Positions 7,450 through 14,401 of a stretch of DNA of 30,712 nucleotides are shown here, piece by piece (position 1 is the first letter of the stretch; each line of letters begins with the position of its first letter). Below the pieces are notes generated by a model that worked only from the letters and a program-made list of their open reading frames with translations, made no database searches and had not been told where the DNA came from. The position numbers and the translations under genes were made by a program. Source of the stretch: a virus; the IMG/VR virus record IMGVR_UViG_3300017971_000629, positions 1 through 30,712 of that record. The stretch is one strand, 5' to 3'.

Positions 7450-8312
7450 TGCCAGCCAATCTCGTGAAAACAGCTGCTGATGAAAAGGCATGGGGCCGAG
7501 CCAAGGCCGCTGCCGCCAAGTCGCTCAAGAAGGACGTCGACGCCCTCAAGGACGACGACTATGCCCTGGTCAACCATATCTTTCAGAACATGAAGGAGTC
7601 GGCTGGCCCGCCCATGGACTTCGAGCCGGTCGACGCGGCCCTTGGCAAAAAGAAGAAGTGCCCCTGCGGCCAGGTCGACGCTGACGGCCGATGCGCCTGT
7701 GATGACGGCGCGTGGGCCTTCGCCCCCCTCTACGGCGACGGGAAGGGCCATAGCGGCGCCACGTTGCCCAAGGATAACGTCGCCCAGGGGGCCGCCGGGC
7801 AAAGCCCATCCCCGAGTTCGCCGGCCTACCCCGGCCCAGGCGGCATTAACGCGCCGGGTGTCCCGGCCGGCCCGAACCCCGGCACTGGGCCAATCGTGGC
7901 ATGGAAGGAGTTTTCTATGCGTGGTCTGATGGAGGCCCTCGACTTCGCAATCGGCGCGTCATCGAGCCCCACAGTTATTGACGTCTCGACTGAGGTCCCC
8001 GGCATCGTGGCTGACGACGCCGAAGCGCCGCCCCCGGCGCCAGCGCCGGCCCGCCCTGCTATTCTCGAGCAGCCGGCGAGCCCGACCGTTTTCTCGGTCC
8101 TGATCGCGGCGGTCCATCGTGCCTTCACCCAGGCTGGCGACGTGCTGTTCGCCAACGGCTATATGTCGCAGTCGGAGCGGATCGAGCTATCGGGCGCGAT
8201 CGGCGACGCTCTACGGGTTCTCGACCAGTCGATGATGGATCGCGCGCCAAGCGCCTGCTCGACGCCGGTTGACATGACCGTCGTGCCCTTGTGCTTGGAG
8301 GACCGCGCTTGA
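7449..8312 (+). CDS. Two-part phage protein with Cys cluster and internal start
   Basis: A 287-residue protein from ATG 7449, which overlaps the previous stop. The N-terminal part has VKTAADEKAWGRAKAAAAK followed by DDYALVNHIFQNM, a motif I know from other phage proteins. Four cysteines (71, 73, 82, 84; CPCG and CACD) could bind a metal. A Pro/Gly-rich linker (105-150) leads to a second start-like sequence, MRGLMEALDFAIGA. This is encoded by an in-frame ATG at 7917 with AAGGAG six bases before it. The remaining C-terminal part is Ala/Pro-rich and then helical. The internal start may yield a shorter product. Confidence 0.65.
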   Translation: MPANLVKTAADEKAWGRAKAAAAKSLKKDVDALKDDDYALVNHIFQNMKESAGPPMDFEPVDAALGKKKKCPCGQVDADGRCACDDGAWAFAPLYGDGKGHSGATLPKDNVAQGAAGQSPSPSSPAYPGPGGINAPGVPAGPNPGTGPIVAWKEFSMRGLMEALDFAIGASSSPTVIDVSTEVPGIVADDAEAPPPAPAPARPAILEQPASPTVFSVLIAAVHRAFTQAGDVLFANGYMSQSERIELSGAIGDALRVLDQSMMDRAPSACSTPVDMTVVPLCLEDRA

Positions 8313-8539
8313 ACTTTTCGGTCTGCATCAGCTGCGGCCGTGCTGCCGCCTGCCAACGTCCCGGCTGTCCTATCAAGCGGTCGACACAGCTGGTCGGCCT
8401 TCATCGGGCCATGACGAGTCACCTTCCGGCCGACGCCCTCATGATCCTTCCCGTCGGCGGCACTGATCCTTGGGTTGGCATCGACGACCGCGACTGGCGC
8501 GACTCGCTCGAGGAGCCCCTCGATCTGAGGCCGATCTAA
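8309..8539 (+). CDS. Small Cys-containing phage protein
   Basis: A 76-residue protein starting at TTG 8309, overlapping the previous stop as TTGA, with GGAGG about eight bases before. The N-terminus has four cysteines in CISCGRAAACQRPGC, which could form a small zinc site. The rest contains a hydrophobic segment (LPADALMILPVGG) and an acidic end. The next gene starts directly after its stop. Function unknown; the call as a gene rests on coupling, start signal and open frame. Confidence 0.5.
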   Translation: MNFSVCISCGRAAACQRPGCPIKRSTQLVGLHRAMTSHLPADALMILPVGGTDPWVGIDDRDWRDSLEEPLDLRPI

Positions 8540-9100
8540 ATGGCGAACAAGAAATCCGGGAATTACATCCTGCGCATGCAGCAGTTGCAGCAGCGGCGGC
8601 GCGGCCAGGCAAAAGGAGACCGCTTCGCCGCCGACGCGGCAGCTCGTCAGCGGAAGATCGAGGGTCGTGTCGGCAAAAAGCTGATTGTCCCCGAATCGGT
8701 CATGCTCGAGATGATCCGGACAAATAAAGTGCCGACCATGATCAAGCATTGTGTCCTGGCCGTGATGTTCAAAAAGAGGCGGAAGCTGCGAGGGACGCCA
8801 AAGGAGCAATTCCTGTCTGCCTTCAATATCTGCTGCGCGACCTTCGCCAAGCACGGTTACCTGAGCGGCCGTGGCTCCATCAACATGACCGGCCGTGGCA
8901 TGAGACGAAATCGCTGCCATCAGCGCGAGAAAGTCGCGAACAAGAAGAAGGGTCGGTACAATGGCGTAGTCAACAAGCTCTGGACACCGCAACTTGACCA
9001 GGCCCGATTCGCGGCAAGAGAATCTAAACGCGTCGCGCGCAACGCTCGTGATCGCATGGCACGCATGAAGCAGAGGCGTAAAGCCAAAGGGAGGACGTGA
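8540..9100 (+). CDS. Highly basic phage protein, probable nucleic-acid binding
   Basis: A 186-residue protein that is unusually rich in Arg and Lys throughout. There are clusters near the start (QQRRRGQAK), in the middle (FKKRRKLRG; GRGMRRNRCHQREK) and over the last 40 residues (KRVARNARDRMARMKQRRK). A short central helical part (about 50-115) contains hydrophobic residues. The charge suggests binding to DNA or RNA, perhaps condensing DNA in the head, but no known fold is evident. It overlaps the next gene as TGATG. Confidence 0.6.
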   Translation: MANKKSGNYILRMQQLQQRRRGQAKGDRFAADAAARQRKIEGRVGKKLIVPESVMLEMIRTNKVPTMIKHCVLAVMFKKRRKLRGTPKEQFLSAFNICCATFAKHGYLSGRGSINMTGRGMRRNRCHQREKVANKKKGRYNGVVNKLWTPQLDQARFAARESKRVARNARDRMARMKQRRKAKGRT

Positions 9101-10197
9101 TGCTACCCCTGACTCGGAATCAGCGGACCCCGCAAAATAAATTGTCTGGGATGCGAATTGCGTTCGGACAGGGGTTTTGGGATCAGGATGCGAATGGCTA
9201 TGCCTTTAAGCAAAATCTCGGATTCCGATGGGATCAGGACGAGGGATGGCTCGCCAGCGAGAAAGGTGTCCAGGTCGACTCCCTGATTGATTGCATCGAG
9301 CAGATCGAGGAGCAGCTGGGCGGTCCGCAGTCGGTGCGCGACCAGTACGGCCTTCTGCGCGGCGCCGGTCACGCCTATATCGGCCTCACTGCCCAGAGTC
9401 GGATTGACCCCCGGATCACCCTCCACTTCACGCCGACGTCTGTCGACGGGTCGCCGATCGAGGGTTACTTCGAGTGGTACTTGCGAGACGGCGACGTGCT
9501 GCCGACCGATGACGATGAACTCGAAAAGGAAGTCGCCCGCATGGCCGGTGTCGACCTGACCGATCCCGTTGCGCTTCCGGCGATGCTTCCGGCCTACGAG
9601 GACGCGGCGAGCCGCCTGTTGGGCATGCCGCTTGTTGAGGACAGCCGCCGCGAGGCTTTCCTTGAGCGTTTGTGGCGTTTTGAGAAGACGCTCGCAAAGG
9701 GATATCGCGACGACGAGCGCAATGCGCTTTTGTCGGAGTGGAAGACGTTGACCGTTACAGAAGGCGGCAGCGGCGATCCGCACAACCAGATTCTCGCAGC
9801 GGCACCTAAACAACTGCGAAAAGAAATAAGTATTTTGCTAAAAGCCGCGCCACATTTTTATCAGGATGCAGCTAAGGGCGTTAAGTTTATTATGGACGAA
9901 AGTGCTTTTTTGAAAGCGCTCAATGATAATGTCGTATATCAAAGAATTAAAGGTGACTCGATGCAAGGTGGTTTGGGTAGTGTAATCCACAATCTATATG
10001 GAAAACGCGGACAACATTTAACAATCGTAGTCAGAAAAAACGGCTCCTTAAAGGACTATGATGGCAAGCCACTGACAGACCAATTAAAAGAATGGGAAAA
10101 GCTAGCTGGAATGTCTTTTGAAAAAAGCCAAAATCTCAAAACCTCTATTGACCTCGAATTAAACGTGAAAGAGTTAAAGGCTTTAGGTTTGGAATAA
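9100..10197 (+). CDS. Phage protein with foreign-looking AT-rich C-terminal domain
   Basis: A 365-residue protein from ATG 9100, with AAGGGAGG five bases before it. The N-terminal 235 residues are encoded by GC-rich DNA like the neighbours and include WDQDANGYAFKQNLGFRW and a helical region. From about 9800 the coding DNA becomes clearly AT-rich, and the last 130 residues (from APKQLRKEISILLKAAPHF) change character to Lys-, Leu- and Asn-rich. This abrupt switch suggests C-terminal replacement by transferred DNA. A possible remnant of the older C-terminus follows at 10209-10268. Neither half is a family I recognise; an exchanged effector or toxin-like tip is only a hypothesis. Confidence 0.65.
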   Translation: MLPLTRNQRTPQNKLSGMRIAFGQGFWDQDANGYAFKQNLGFRWDQDEGWLASEKGVQVDSLIDCIEQIEEQLGGPQSVRDQYGLLRGAGHAYIGLTAQSRIDPRITLHFTPTSVDGSPIEGYFEWYLRDGDVLPTDDDELEKEVARMAGVDLTDPVALPAMLPAYEDAASRLLGMPLVEDSRREAFLERLWRFEKTLAKGYRDDERNALLSEWKTLTVTEGGSGDPHNQILAAAPKQLRKEISILLKAAPHFYQDAAKGVKFIMDESAFLKALNDNVVYQRIKGDSMQGGLGSVIHNLYGKRGQHLTIVVRKNGSLKDYDGKPLTDQLKEWEKLAGMSFEKSQNLKTSIDLELNVKELKALGLE

Positions 10198-10208
10198 TAC
10201 AAAGACAT

Positions 10209-10268
10209 ATGGCTTCTCAGTATTTGAAGCGCATGGGTACGAACGAGATCGTTAATCCGGAGTCGTGA
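10209..10268 (+). pseudogene. Possible remnant of a displaced gene end
   Basis: A short frame of 19 codons, MASQYLKRMGTNEIVNPES, ends in TGA at 10266-10268 and overlaps the next ATG as TGATG. The DNA is GC-balanced, unlike the AT-rich sequence on both sides. It could be the former C-terminus of the gene at 9100, left behind when an AT-rich segment replaced it. It is too short to argue for a functional product. Confidence 0.35.
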
Positions 10269-10336
10269 TGAAAACCGCCGGCCAATCACTGCTAAAGGAC
10301 GTCGCCGCTGTCGCAGCGATGCTTAGCGAGTGGACC
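10268..10336 (+). repeat. Direct repeat of leader-coding DNA, copy A
   Basis: This 69-bp stretch starts at an ATG and matches 10643-10711 at 66 of 69 positions, exactly 375 bp apart. The differences lie at repeat positions 27, 28 and 48. It encodes the leader MKTAGQSLL...AMLSEWT. Downstream of it the two genes diverge completely. Confidence 0.9.
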
Positions 10337-10558
10337 ACGGACGAGGAGTTGAGTGAAGTGAAGGCAGGAAAAAATCTTGATTGGGAAAGTGTAGAAAAGG
10401 CTTTAGAAGCCGAAGATTTTGAAACTAAAAGTGTCCCACTGGCGATACTTAGAGTTGTGGGCTTCACGTTCGGCGATTTTGAAAAAGCCATGAGGAATAT
10501 TGTCAAAAATAAAGACGAGATTCCTTTTATTGACAATGTTCTAGCAAGGCTGCGGTGA
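10268..10558 (+). CDS. Small acidic protein: duplicated leader on an AT-rich body
   Basis: A 96-residue protein. Residues 1-23 (MKTAGQSLL...AMLSEW) are nearly identical to the start of the protein at 10643-11311. The following body is encoded by AT-rich DNA (about 10345-10556), is acidic and helical, and includes LDWESVEKALEAEDFETK and FTFGDFEKAMRNI. ATG 10268 is coupled to a short frame upstream, with GGAG before it. The structure looks like a foreign small gene fused behind a resident leader. As a small acidic protein right after a gene with a foreign C-terminus it resembles an immunity partner in layout, but no sequence evidence shows that. Confidence 0.6.
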   Translation: MKTAGQSLLKDVAAVAAMLSEWTTDEELSEVKAGKNLDWESVEKALEAEDFETKSVPLAILRVVGFTFGDFEKAMRNIVKNKDEIPFIDNVLARLR

Positions 10559-10565
10559 GCAGCGC

Positions 10566-10643
10566 ATGTGGGTTGATTTTGGCGATGGTGACCACTCGGT
10601 GCACATAAGCAGTCCAGATCAAAGATATGGGATGGATTTTTGA
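10566..10643 (+). pseudogene. Short coupled frame, possible gene remnant
   Basis: A frame of 25 codons, from MWVDFGDGDHS to GMDF, ends with TGA at 10641-10643 and overlaps the next ATG as TGATG. This is the same arrangement as at 10209-10268 in front of the first leader copy. It may be a remnant C-terminus or a tiny coupling peptide. No ribosome site of note precedes it. Confidence 0.3.
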
Positions 10644-10711
10644 TGAAAACCGCCGGCCAATCACTGCTGGAGGACGTCGCCGCTGTCGCGGCGATGCTTA
10701 GCGAGTGGACC
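10643..10711 (+). repeat. Direct repeat of leader-coding DNA, copy B
   Basis: Partner of 10268-10336 (66 of 69 bases identical). This copy encodes the leader of the longer GC-rich gene and is probably the older one, because the base composition stays the same beyond the repeat. Confidence 0.9.
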
Positions 10712-11311
10712 TCAGCCGAGGAGAGCTGGATCGAGGCGACAGCCAAAAAGTACGGCGTGCGATTTGAAAGTCAGCTCTACGGCGTCACGGACGCGCAGTT
10801 TGAGAAGTTTCTAAAATCGTTCCTGTCCAAAATCCATCCCGATGAAGTCGAGATCCAGCGCGCCGCGATGGAGATGGCTCGCGAGATGCTACGGGAAGGG
10901 GTCGAGGAGGCGATCGACCTCTCGCGGATATGGAAGGGCATCAAAGACGCCGCCGCGCGCACGGCCAAATCGTCAAAGGATTCGTTTGTGCGTGGATATC
11001 GGCGCGGTGCCGGATTAGACGACAAACCAGATCCCAAGGCGGCTGCCAAACCAGAGCCCAAGGCGAAAAATCCGACCGCTAAGTCCGCTTCCGAAAAAAA
11101 ATCGGAACCGCCCGAGGCGTCGACCACGAAGCCGCCGCGCGCTGCTAAGCCCGATGACAAGGACGCGGCACCTCCCAAGCCGGCAGCTAAAGAACGGCAG
11201 CAGGCGCGCTGTAAACCCCTTAAAGGCCGCCCGGGAAGCATGAAGTGCGTCTCCGCATCGGGGAATGTTTACTACAAAGATTCAAGCGGCCAGTCCAGGA
11301 GAGTCAAATGA
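10643..11311 (+). CDS. Leader-bearing protein with Lys/Pro/Ala-rich tail
   Basis: A 222-residue protein. The MKTAGQSLL leader (1-23) is followed by a helical domain (25-115) with AMEMAREMLREGVEEAI and then SSKDSFVRGYRRGAG. A long disordered region (about 125-190) is rich in Lys, Ala and Pro, like histone tails, and a short strand-rich end reads MKCVSASGNVYYKDSSG. The basic tail suggests contact with DNA. The start has only a weak ribosome site (GGGATGG), so translation may depend on coupling to the frame upstream. The duplicated leader suggests a targeting tag. Function otherwise unknown. Confidence 0.7.
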   Translation: MKTAGQSLLEDVAAVAAMLSEWTSAEESWIEATAKKYGVRFESQLYGVTDAQFEKFLKSFLSKIHPDEVEIQRAAMEMAREMLREGVEEAIDLSRIWKGIKDAAARTAKSSKDSFVRGYRRGAGLDDKPDPKAAAKPEPKAKNPTAKSASEKKSEPPEASTTKPPRAAKPDDKDAAPPKPAAKERQQARCKPLKGRPGSMKCVSASGNVYYKDSSGQSRRVK

Positions 11312-11619
11312 TCACGCGCTTTCAGATCCGCGAAGAGGTCGAGCTGCTTGAGCGCGCAATCGATGGCCTCGAAGAGACATTTTTGTCGTCTAGCGACCCA
11401 TCGATAGCTGTGCTCGCCTTCGTCGAAAAGCTGTCCTCTCAGCTCGGGGCGATCAAACACGCTTACGCCCACACGGCCAAGGATCGCAACGCTCTGCCGG
11501 ATCAGGTCATGCCATACATCCGAGCAATCCGTGACGCCTGCGCGGCTCTCGAGGCATCCCTTTCCGGACCTCCAGAGGACACCAACCGGAGTCTGGAGGA
11601 CGATCGGTGGGACGGCTGA
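11308..11619 (+). CDS. Small helical phage protein
   Basis: A 103-residue protein starting at ATG 11308, which overlaps the previous stop as ATGA and has AGGAGAG before it; an earlier in-frame ATG at 11245 lies inside the upstream gene. It is almost wholly helical. Its beginning, MITRFQIREEVELLERAIDG, resembles SIRSEVELLEGVLQG in the leader of the protein at 542, so it may belong to the same leader class. The acidic C-terminus ends with NRSLEDDRW. Function unknown. Confidence 0.6.
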   Translation: MITRFQIREEVELLERAIDGLEETFLSSSDPSIAVLAFVEKLSSQLGAIKHAYAHTAKDRNALPDQVMPYIRAIRDACAALEASLSGPPEDTNRSLEDDRWDG

Positions 11620-12104
11620 GAGGCGATTACGAAGCCCCTTTGATGCGGAGTGTCGCCGAGGAGGTCAATGACCTTTTCGGGGTCAATCGCGACTCCTACC
11701 TGTTCCGGTGGTCCCCGGCCAATAACAATACGATCAAGGACCCGTTGTGGGACGAGCCCACGTCGACGGCCAGATTCGTCCGGTATCCAATCCAGGTCCA
11801 TTATTCCGAGTACGACCGGACGACCGAGAGCGACGACTCCGGACGGGACCGCAGTCTCGACGTCAGCATCTACATATCGCTCAACCATCTGATAAAGGCG
11901 CAAGTCCCCAAGGATGCCGAGGGGGAGTCGGTCGCTCCCGGCGACGTGGTAGGATTCCACTGGCGCGGCGAATACGTCGAAGTTGACGTGATCGAGGCAA
12001 AGCGAGACGGGTGGGTGAATGATTCCGATTCATTCGTTGGTTACAGGCTCGATTGCAAGCGGCGCGACAAGTACGTTTCGGAACGAAAAACAGGCGATGA
12101 CTAG
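11607..12104 (+). CDS. Putative neck or head-tail joining protein
   Basis: A 165-residue protein from GTG 11607, overlapping the previous gene by 13 bases, with GGAGG upstream. It has DPLWDEP (45-51), then strand-rich segments (STARFVRYPIQVHYSEYD; SLDVSIYISLNHLI) and VVGFHWRGEYVEVDVIEAKR, a beta-sandwich-like pattern seen in small head-completion or neck proteins. The call is by pattern and by location ahead of the tail genes, so it is tentative. Confidence 0.5.
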   Translation: MGRLRGDYEAPLMRSVAEEVNDLFGVNRDSYLFRWSPANNNTIKDPLWDEPTSTARFVRYPIQVHYSEYDRTTESDDSGRDRSLDVSIYISLNHLIKAQVPKDAEGESVAPGDVVGFHWRGEYVEVDVIEAKRDGWVNDSDSFVGYRLDCKRRDKYVSERKTGDD

Positions 12105-12115
12105 GAGCAAGTCAC

Positions 12116-12928
12116 ATGAATAGCGTCAAATTTGCGGGCAACGGGGAAGCCTCAAGACCGATCATCCTGCAGGACCCGCAGGGATATAAAAGAGCAAGTG
12201 CAGCCTGGCACAAGTCGGCACAGGCTGCGCAGCGAGCATTCGATGACGTGAGCGTTCCGGGAGGGGGCGACTGGGGAAACGTCCTAGGCAATCCTGATTG
12301 GCACGTGAAAGCATACGACAAGGCCATCGACATTATGGGCGACGTGAAAAAGCTCACCGCCGAAGGCACGCCGCTTATGGCGGCAGTCGATAAAGCGATA
12401 GATGAGTTGAAATCGAACAAATCCAAAGTCGAAAAAGTCGTTCGTAAGTTTCGCGGAGAATTGAATGATTCAAACAGCGAGGGATGGCATTCAGTGCAGT
12501 ATTTGCACGGGATGGCAAAGCGCGCGCTAAAGGAGATGTTCATGGCTCGATATGACGAAAGTATTGCTTCTGTCTCCGGCCTGAGCTCGATGATGGAATC
12601 TGCCACAAGGGCCATCGTGACCGAGGGCGAATTTGATGGCGAATCCGATGAGGACGCCGCGTCTGCGGAGTCTTCGATTTCTGACGATCTTCTCGAGGCC
12701 ATTCTGGTCATGATGGCCGGGACTGCGAATATCGCTGATGCGGGGCCGGGGGAGTCAGGCAATTTCATTGGCGACCTTGACGAGCAGGGGATGGCCGATG
12801 CGCTGCTCTATGTAGCGCGCGAAATGCTTAAGTCCAAAGGACGATTTAAGCAAATCGCACGCGGCGTCAAACGCAATCCCAGTAGCGCGATCCGCAGTGC
12901 CATTGAGGCCGCGAAGGCTGCCAAGTGA
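12116..12928 (+). CDS. Unrecognised phage protein, mainly helical
   Basis: A 270-residue protein with TAGGAG before ATG 12116. It is mostly helical: an Ala-rich start (KRASAAWHKSAQAAQRAFDD), Lys-rich helices at about 75-120, an acidic patch (EGEFDGESDEDAASAESS) near 165-185, and a basic end (KGRFKQIARGVKRN). No enzyme motif is visible. It ends by overlapping the next GTG start. Structural or cargo roles both fit its position. Confidence 0.65.
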   Translation: MNSVKFAGNGEASRPIILQDPQGYKRASAAWHKSAQAAQRAFDDVSVPGGGDWGNVLGNPDWHVKAYDKAIDIMGDVKKLTAEGTPLMAAVDKAIDELKSNKSKVEKVVRKFRGELNDSNSEGWHSVQYLHGMAKRALKEMFMARYDESIASVSGLSSMMESATRAIVTEGEFDGESDEDAASAESSISDDLLEAILVMMAGTANIADAGPGESGNFIGDLDEQGMADALLYVAREMLKSKGRFKQIARGVKRNPSSAIRSAIEAAKAAK

Positions 12929-13128
12929 ATCACAATCCCTCACAGATCATTGACGCCATCCGCGTCGCGGCAGACTTGCCCGGCGCGGAATCGCTCAGGC
13001 CGGCCCTCCTCGACGGCGTTCGGCTGATCGCGGGGGCCGTCGCGGCGGCGGCTGACCTGCGTCGCCGCGCTGACGCGGTTCAGACGCAGCGTTCGAGTCT
13101 AGTGGAGGCTGGCGCAACGGATGCCTGA
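12925..13128 (+). CDS. Small Ala-rich helical protein
   Basis: A 67-residue protein from GTG 12925, overlapping the previous stop by four bases, and overlapping the next frame by eight. It is predicted to be two helices rich in Ala, Arg and Leu (LIAGAVAAAADLRRRADAV), perhaps a short coiled coil. The overlaps on both sides support it as a real gene directly ahead of the tubulin-like gene. Function unknown. Confidence 0.55.
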   Translation: MNHNPSQIIDAIRVAADLPGAESLRPALLDGVRLIAGAVAAAADLRRRADAVQTQRSSLVEAGATDA

Positions 13129-14401
13129 GGCGCGCTACAGGTACGGCGGTCCTATAGACGGTCGCACCGTGGTTCGCATCAAGTCGTATGCTGTTGACCG
13201 TATTAGGCGCCGCACGATCCTGCTAGCATCGGGCGAGTGCTGGACAGAAGAATACGGGCCGGATGGTTGGCCGACCTTGATAACTAATGGGCGAACGCGC
13301 GTTCGCATTCAGACCGAAGGAGACCTGGCTATGGATATGGACTTCCCACAACTCGACGACCTTTCGACCGAGGAGCAAAGTACCGGCGCGATCGCCGATG
13401 AGGCGCCGAAGGCCGAGAAGGTCTGCTTTGTGGGGGTTGGCCAGGCTGGATGCAAGATCGCAGATACGTTTTGGGGAAAGGGATACCGGAGAGTCCTGCT
13501 TATCAACACGACCGAGCAAGACATGGCCGGCCTGACCTGTCCGAATCGCGTGATCATGAAGGGCGCCGGCCAGGGAGCCGGCAAGCAGCGATCGGTCGGC
13601 CGCGCCGCCGCCGAGGCAGCTCGAGAGGAAATCTTGCGCGCCATGACCCGCGCCTTTGGGACGGACTTCGAACGCATCGTCGTCTGCACATCGGGCGGAG
13701 GCGGCACCGGATCGGGGGCTAGTCCGGTCATCATTGAGATTGCGCGTCAGTTCTGCGTGGAGATGGAGAAGCCTCGCAAGGTCGGCGCCATAGTCGGCGG
13801 CCCGCGCAAGTCAGAAGGGGCAGCCGTGTCGGCTAACCATTCGGCGTTGCTGGCTGAGCTGCACGCCATGACCCCGACGCCCATGATCCTCATGGACAAC
13901 GAGCGTATCGCCAAGCTCTATCCGACGGCGTCCGTCGCGCAGTTCATGTCGATCGCCAATCAGAATCTTTGTGGCCTTTACGACGTCTTCAATGGCCTCG
14001 CCGCTCAGCCGTCCCCATATTCGACCCTAGACCCCGCCGATTACCGATCGGTGCTTGATGCGGGGGTTTTGGTCTTCGGCATGACGACGGTCAAGGACGC
14101 AGCCGACCCGACTTCGATCGCGGCGGCGGTCGAAAAGAACATGGCCGGAGGACTGCTGTCTGACTCGGCAAAAATCCAGCATGCCTCGCATGCGGCCGGC
14201 GTCATCGTTGCTTCCAAGGCGCGGCTTGAAACCCTTGCTCAAACCACTCTGGATCGCGGATTCGAGGCCCTGAATCGACTGATCGGAACTCCGGGCCTGG
14301 TCATACACACCGGGATCTACCAAGGTCCAGATAGTTTAGGTGACAGGGTCTTGGTCTATTGCATCGCGTCGGGACTGAAATGGATGCCGGAGAGCCGATA
14401 A
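13121..14401 (+). CDS. FtsZ/tubulin-like GTPase
   Basis: A 426-residue frame encoding a tubulin-superfamily GTPase that would polymerise with GTP. Visible motifs are VGVGQAGCKIAD (104-115, first nucleotide loop), LLINTTEQDMAGL (126-138), GAGQGAGKQRSVGRAAAEA (148-166), the signature SGGGGTGSGASP (191-202), and a T7-like loop TLDPADYRSVLDAG (302-315). The two Asp residues of that loop (304, 307) align with the catalytic acids of FtsZ. The last part matches the tubulin C-terminal domain. An internal ATG at 13331 (residue 71), with GAAGGAG eight bases before it, gives a 356-residue product close to usual FtsZ size. The fifteen bases of palindrome copy 3 lie between the two starts. The gene sits among neck genes, unlike PhuZ or TubZ loci I know. 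Role in DNA positioning or assembly is inferred. Confidence 0.9.
   Translation: MPEARYRYGGPIDGRTVVRIKSYAVDRIRRRTILLASGECWTEEYGPDGWPTLITNGRTRVRIQTEGDLAMDMDFPQLDDLSTEEQSTGAIADEAPKAEKVCFVGVGQAGCKIADTFWGKGYRRVLLINTTEQDMAGLTCPNRVIMKGAGQGAGKQRSVGRAAAEAAREEILRAMTRAFGTDFERIVVCTSGGGGTGSGASPVIIEIARQFCVEMEKPRKVGAIVGGPRKSEGAAVSANHSALLAELHAMTPTPMILMDNERIAKLYPTASVAQFMSIANQNLCGLYDVFNGLAAQPSPYSTLDPADYRSVLDAGVLVFGMTTVKDAADPTSIAAAVEKNMAGGLLSDSAKIQHASHAAGVIVASKARLETLAQTTLDRGFEALNRLIGTPGLVIHTGIYQGPDSLGDRVLVYCIASGLKWMPESR
13293..13307 (+). repeat. Dispersed palindromic element, copy 3
   Basis: An exact GAACGCGCGTTCGCA. It is flanked on the left by GGC, giving the longer perfect palindrome CGAACGCGCGTTCG at 13292-13305. 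It lies inside the long open frame of the tubulin-like gene, 38 bases before the internal ATG 13331 and its ribosome site. The other copies lie outside recognised coding sequence, so this one suggests that expression of the GTPase may start here. Confidence 0.8.

Noticed and set aside
8159-8992. Reverse-strand frame of 277 codons
   Set aside because: It spans three forward genes and matches the antisense frame bias of this genome; nothing in the translation resembles a protein family.
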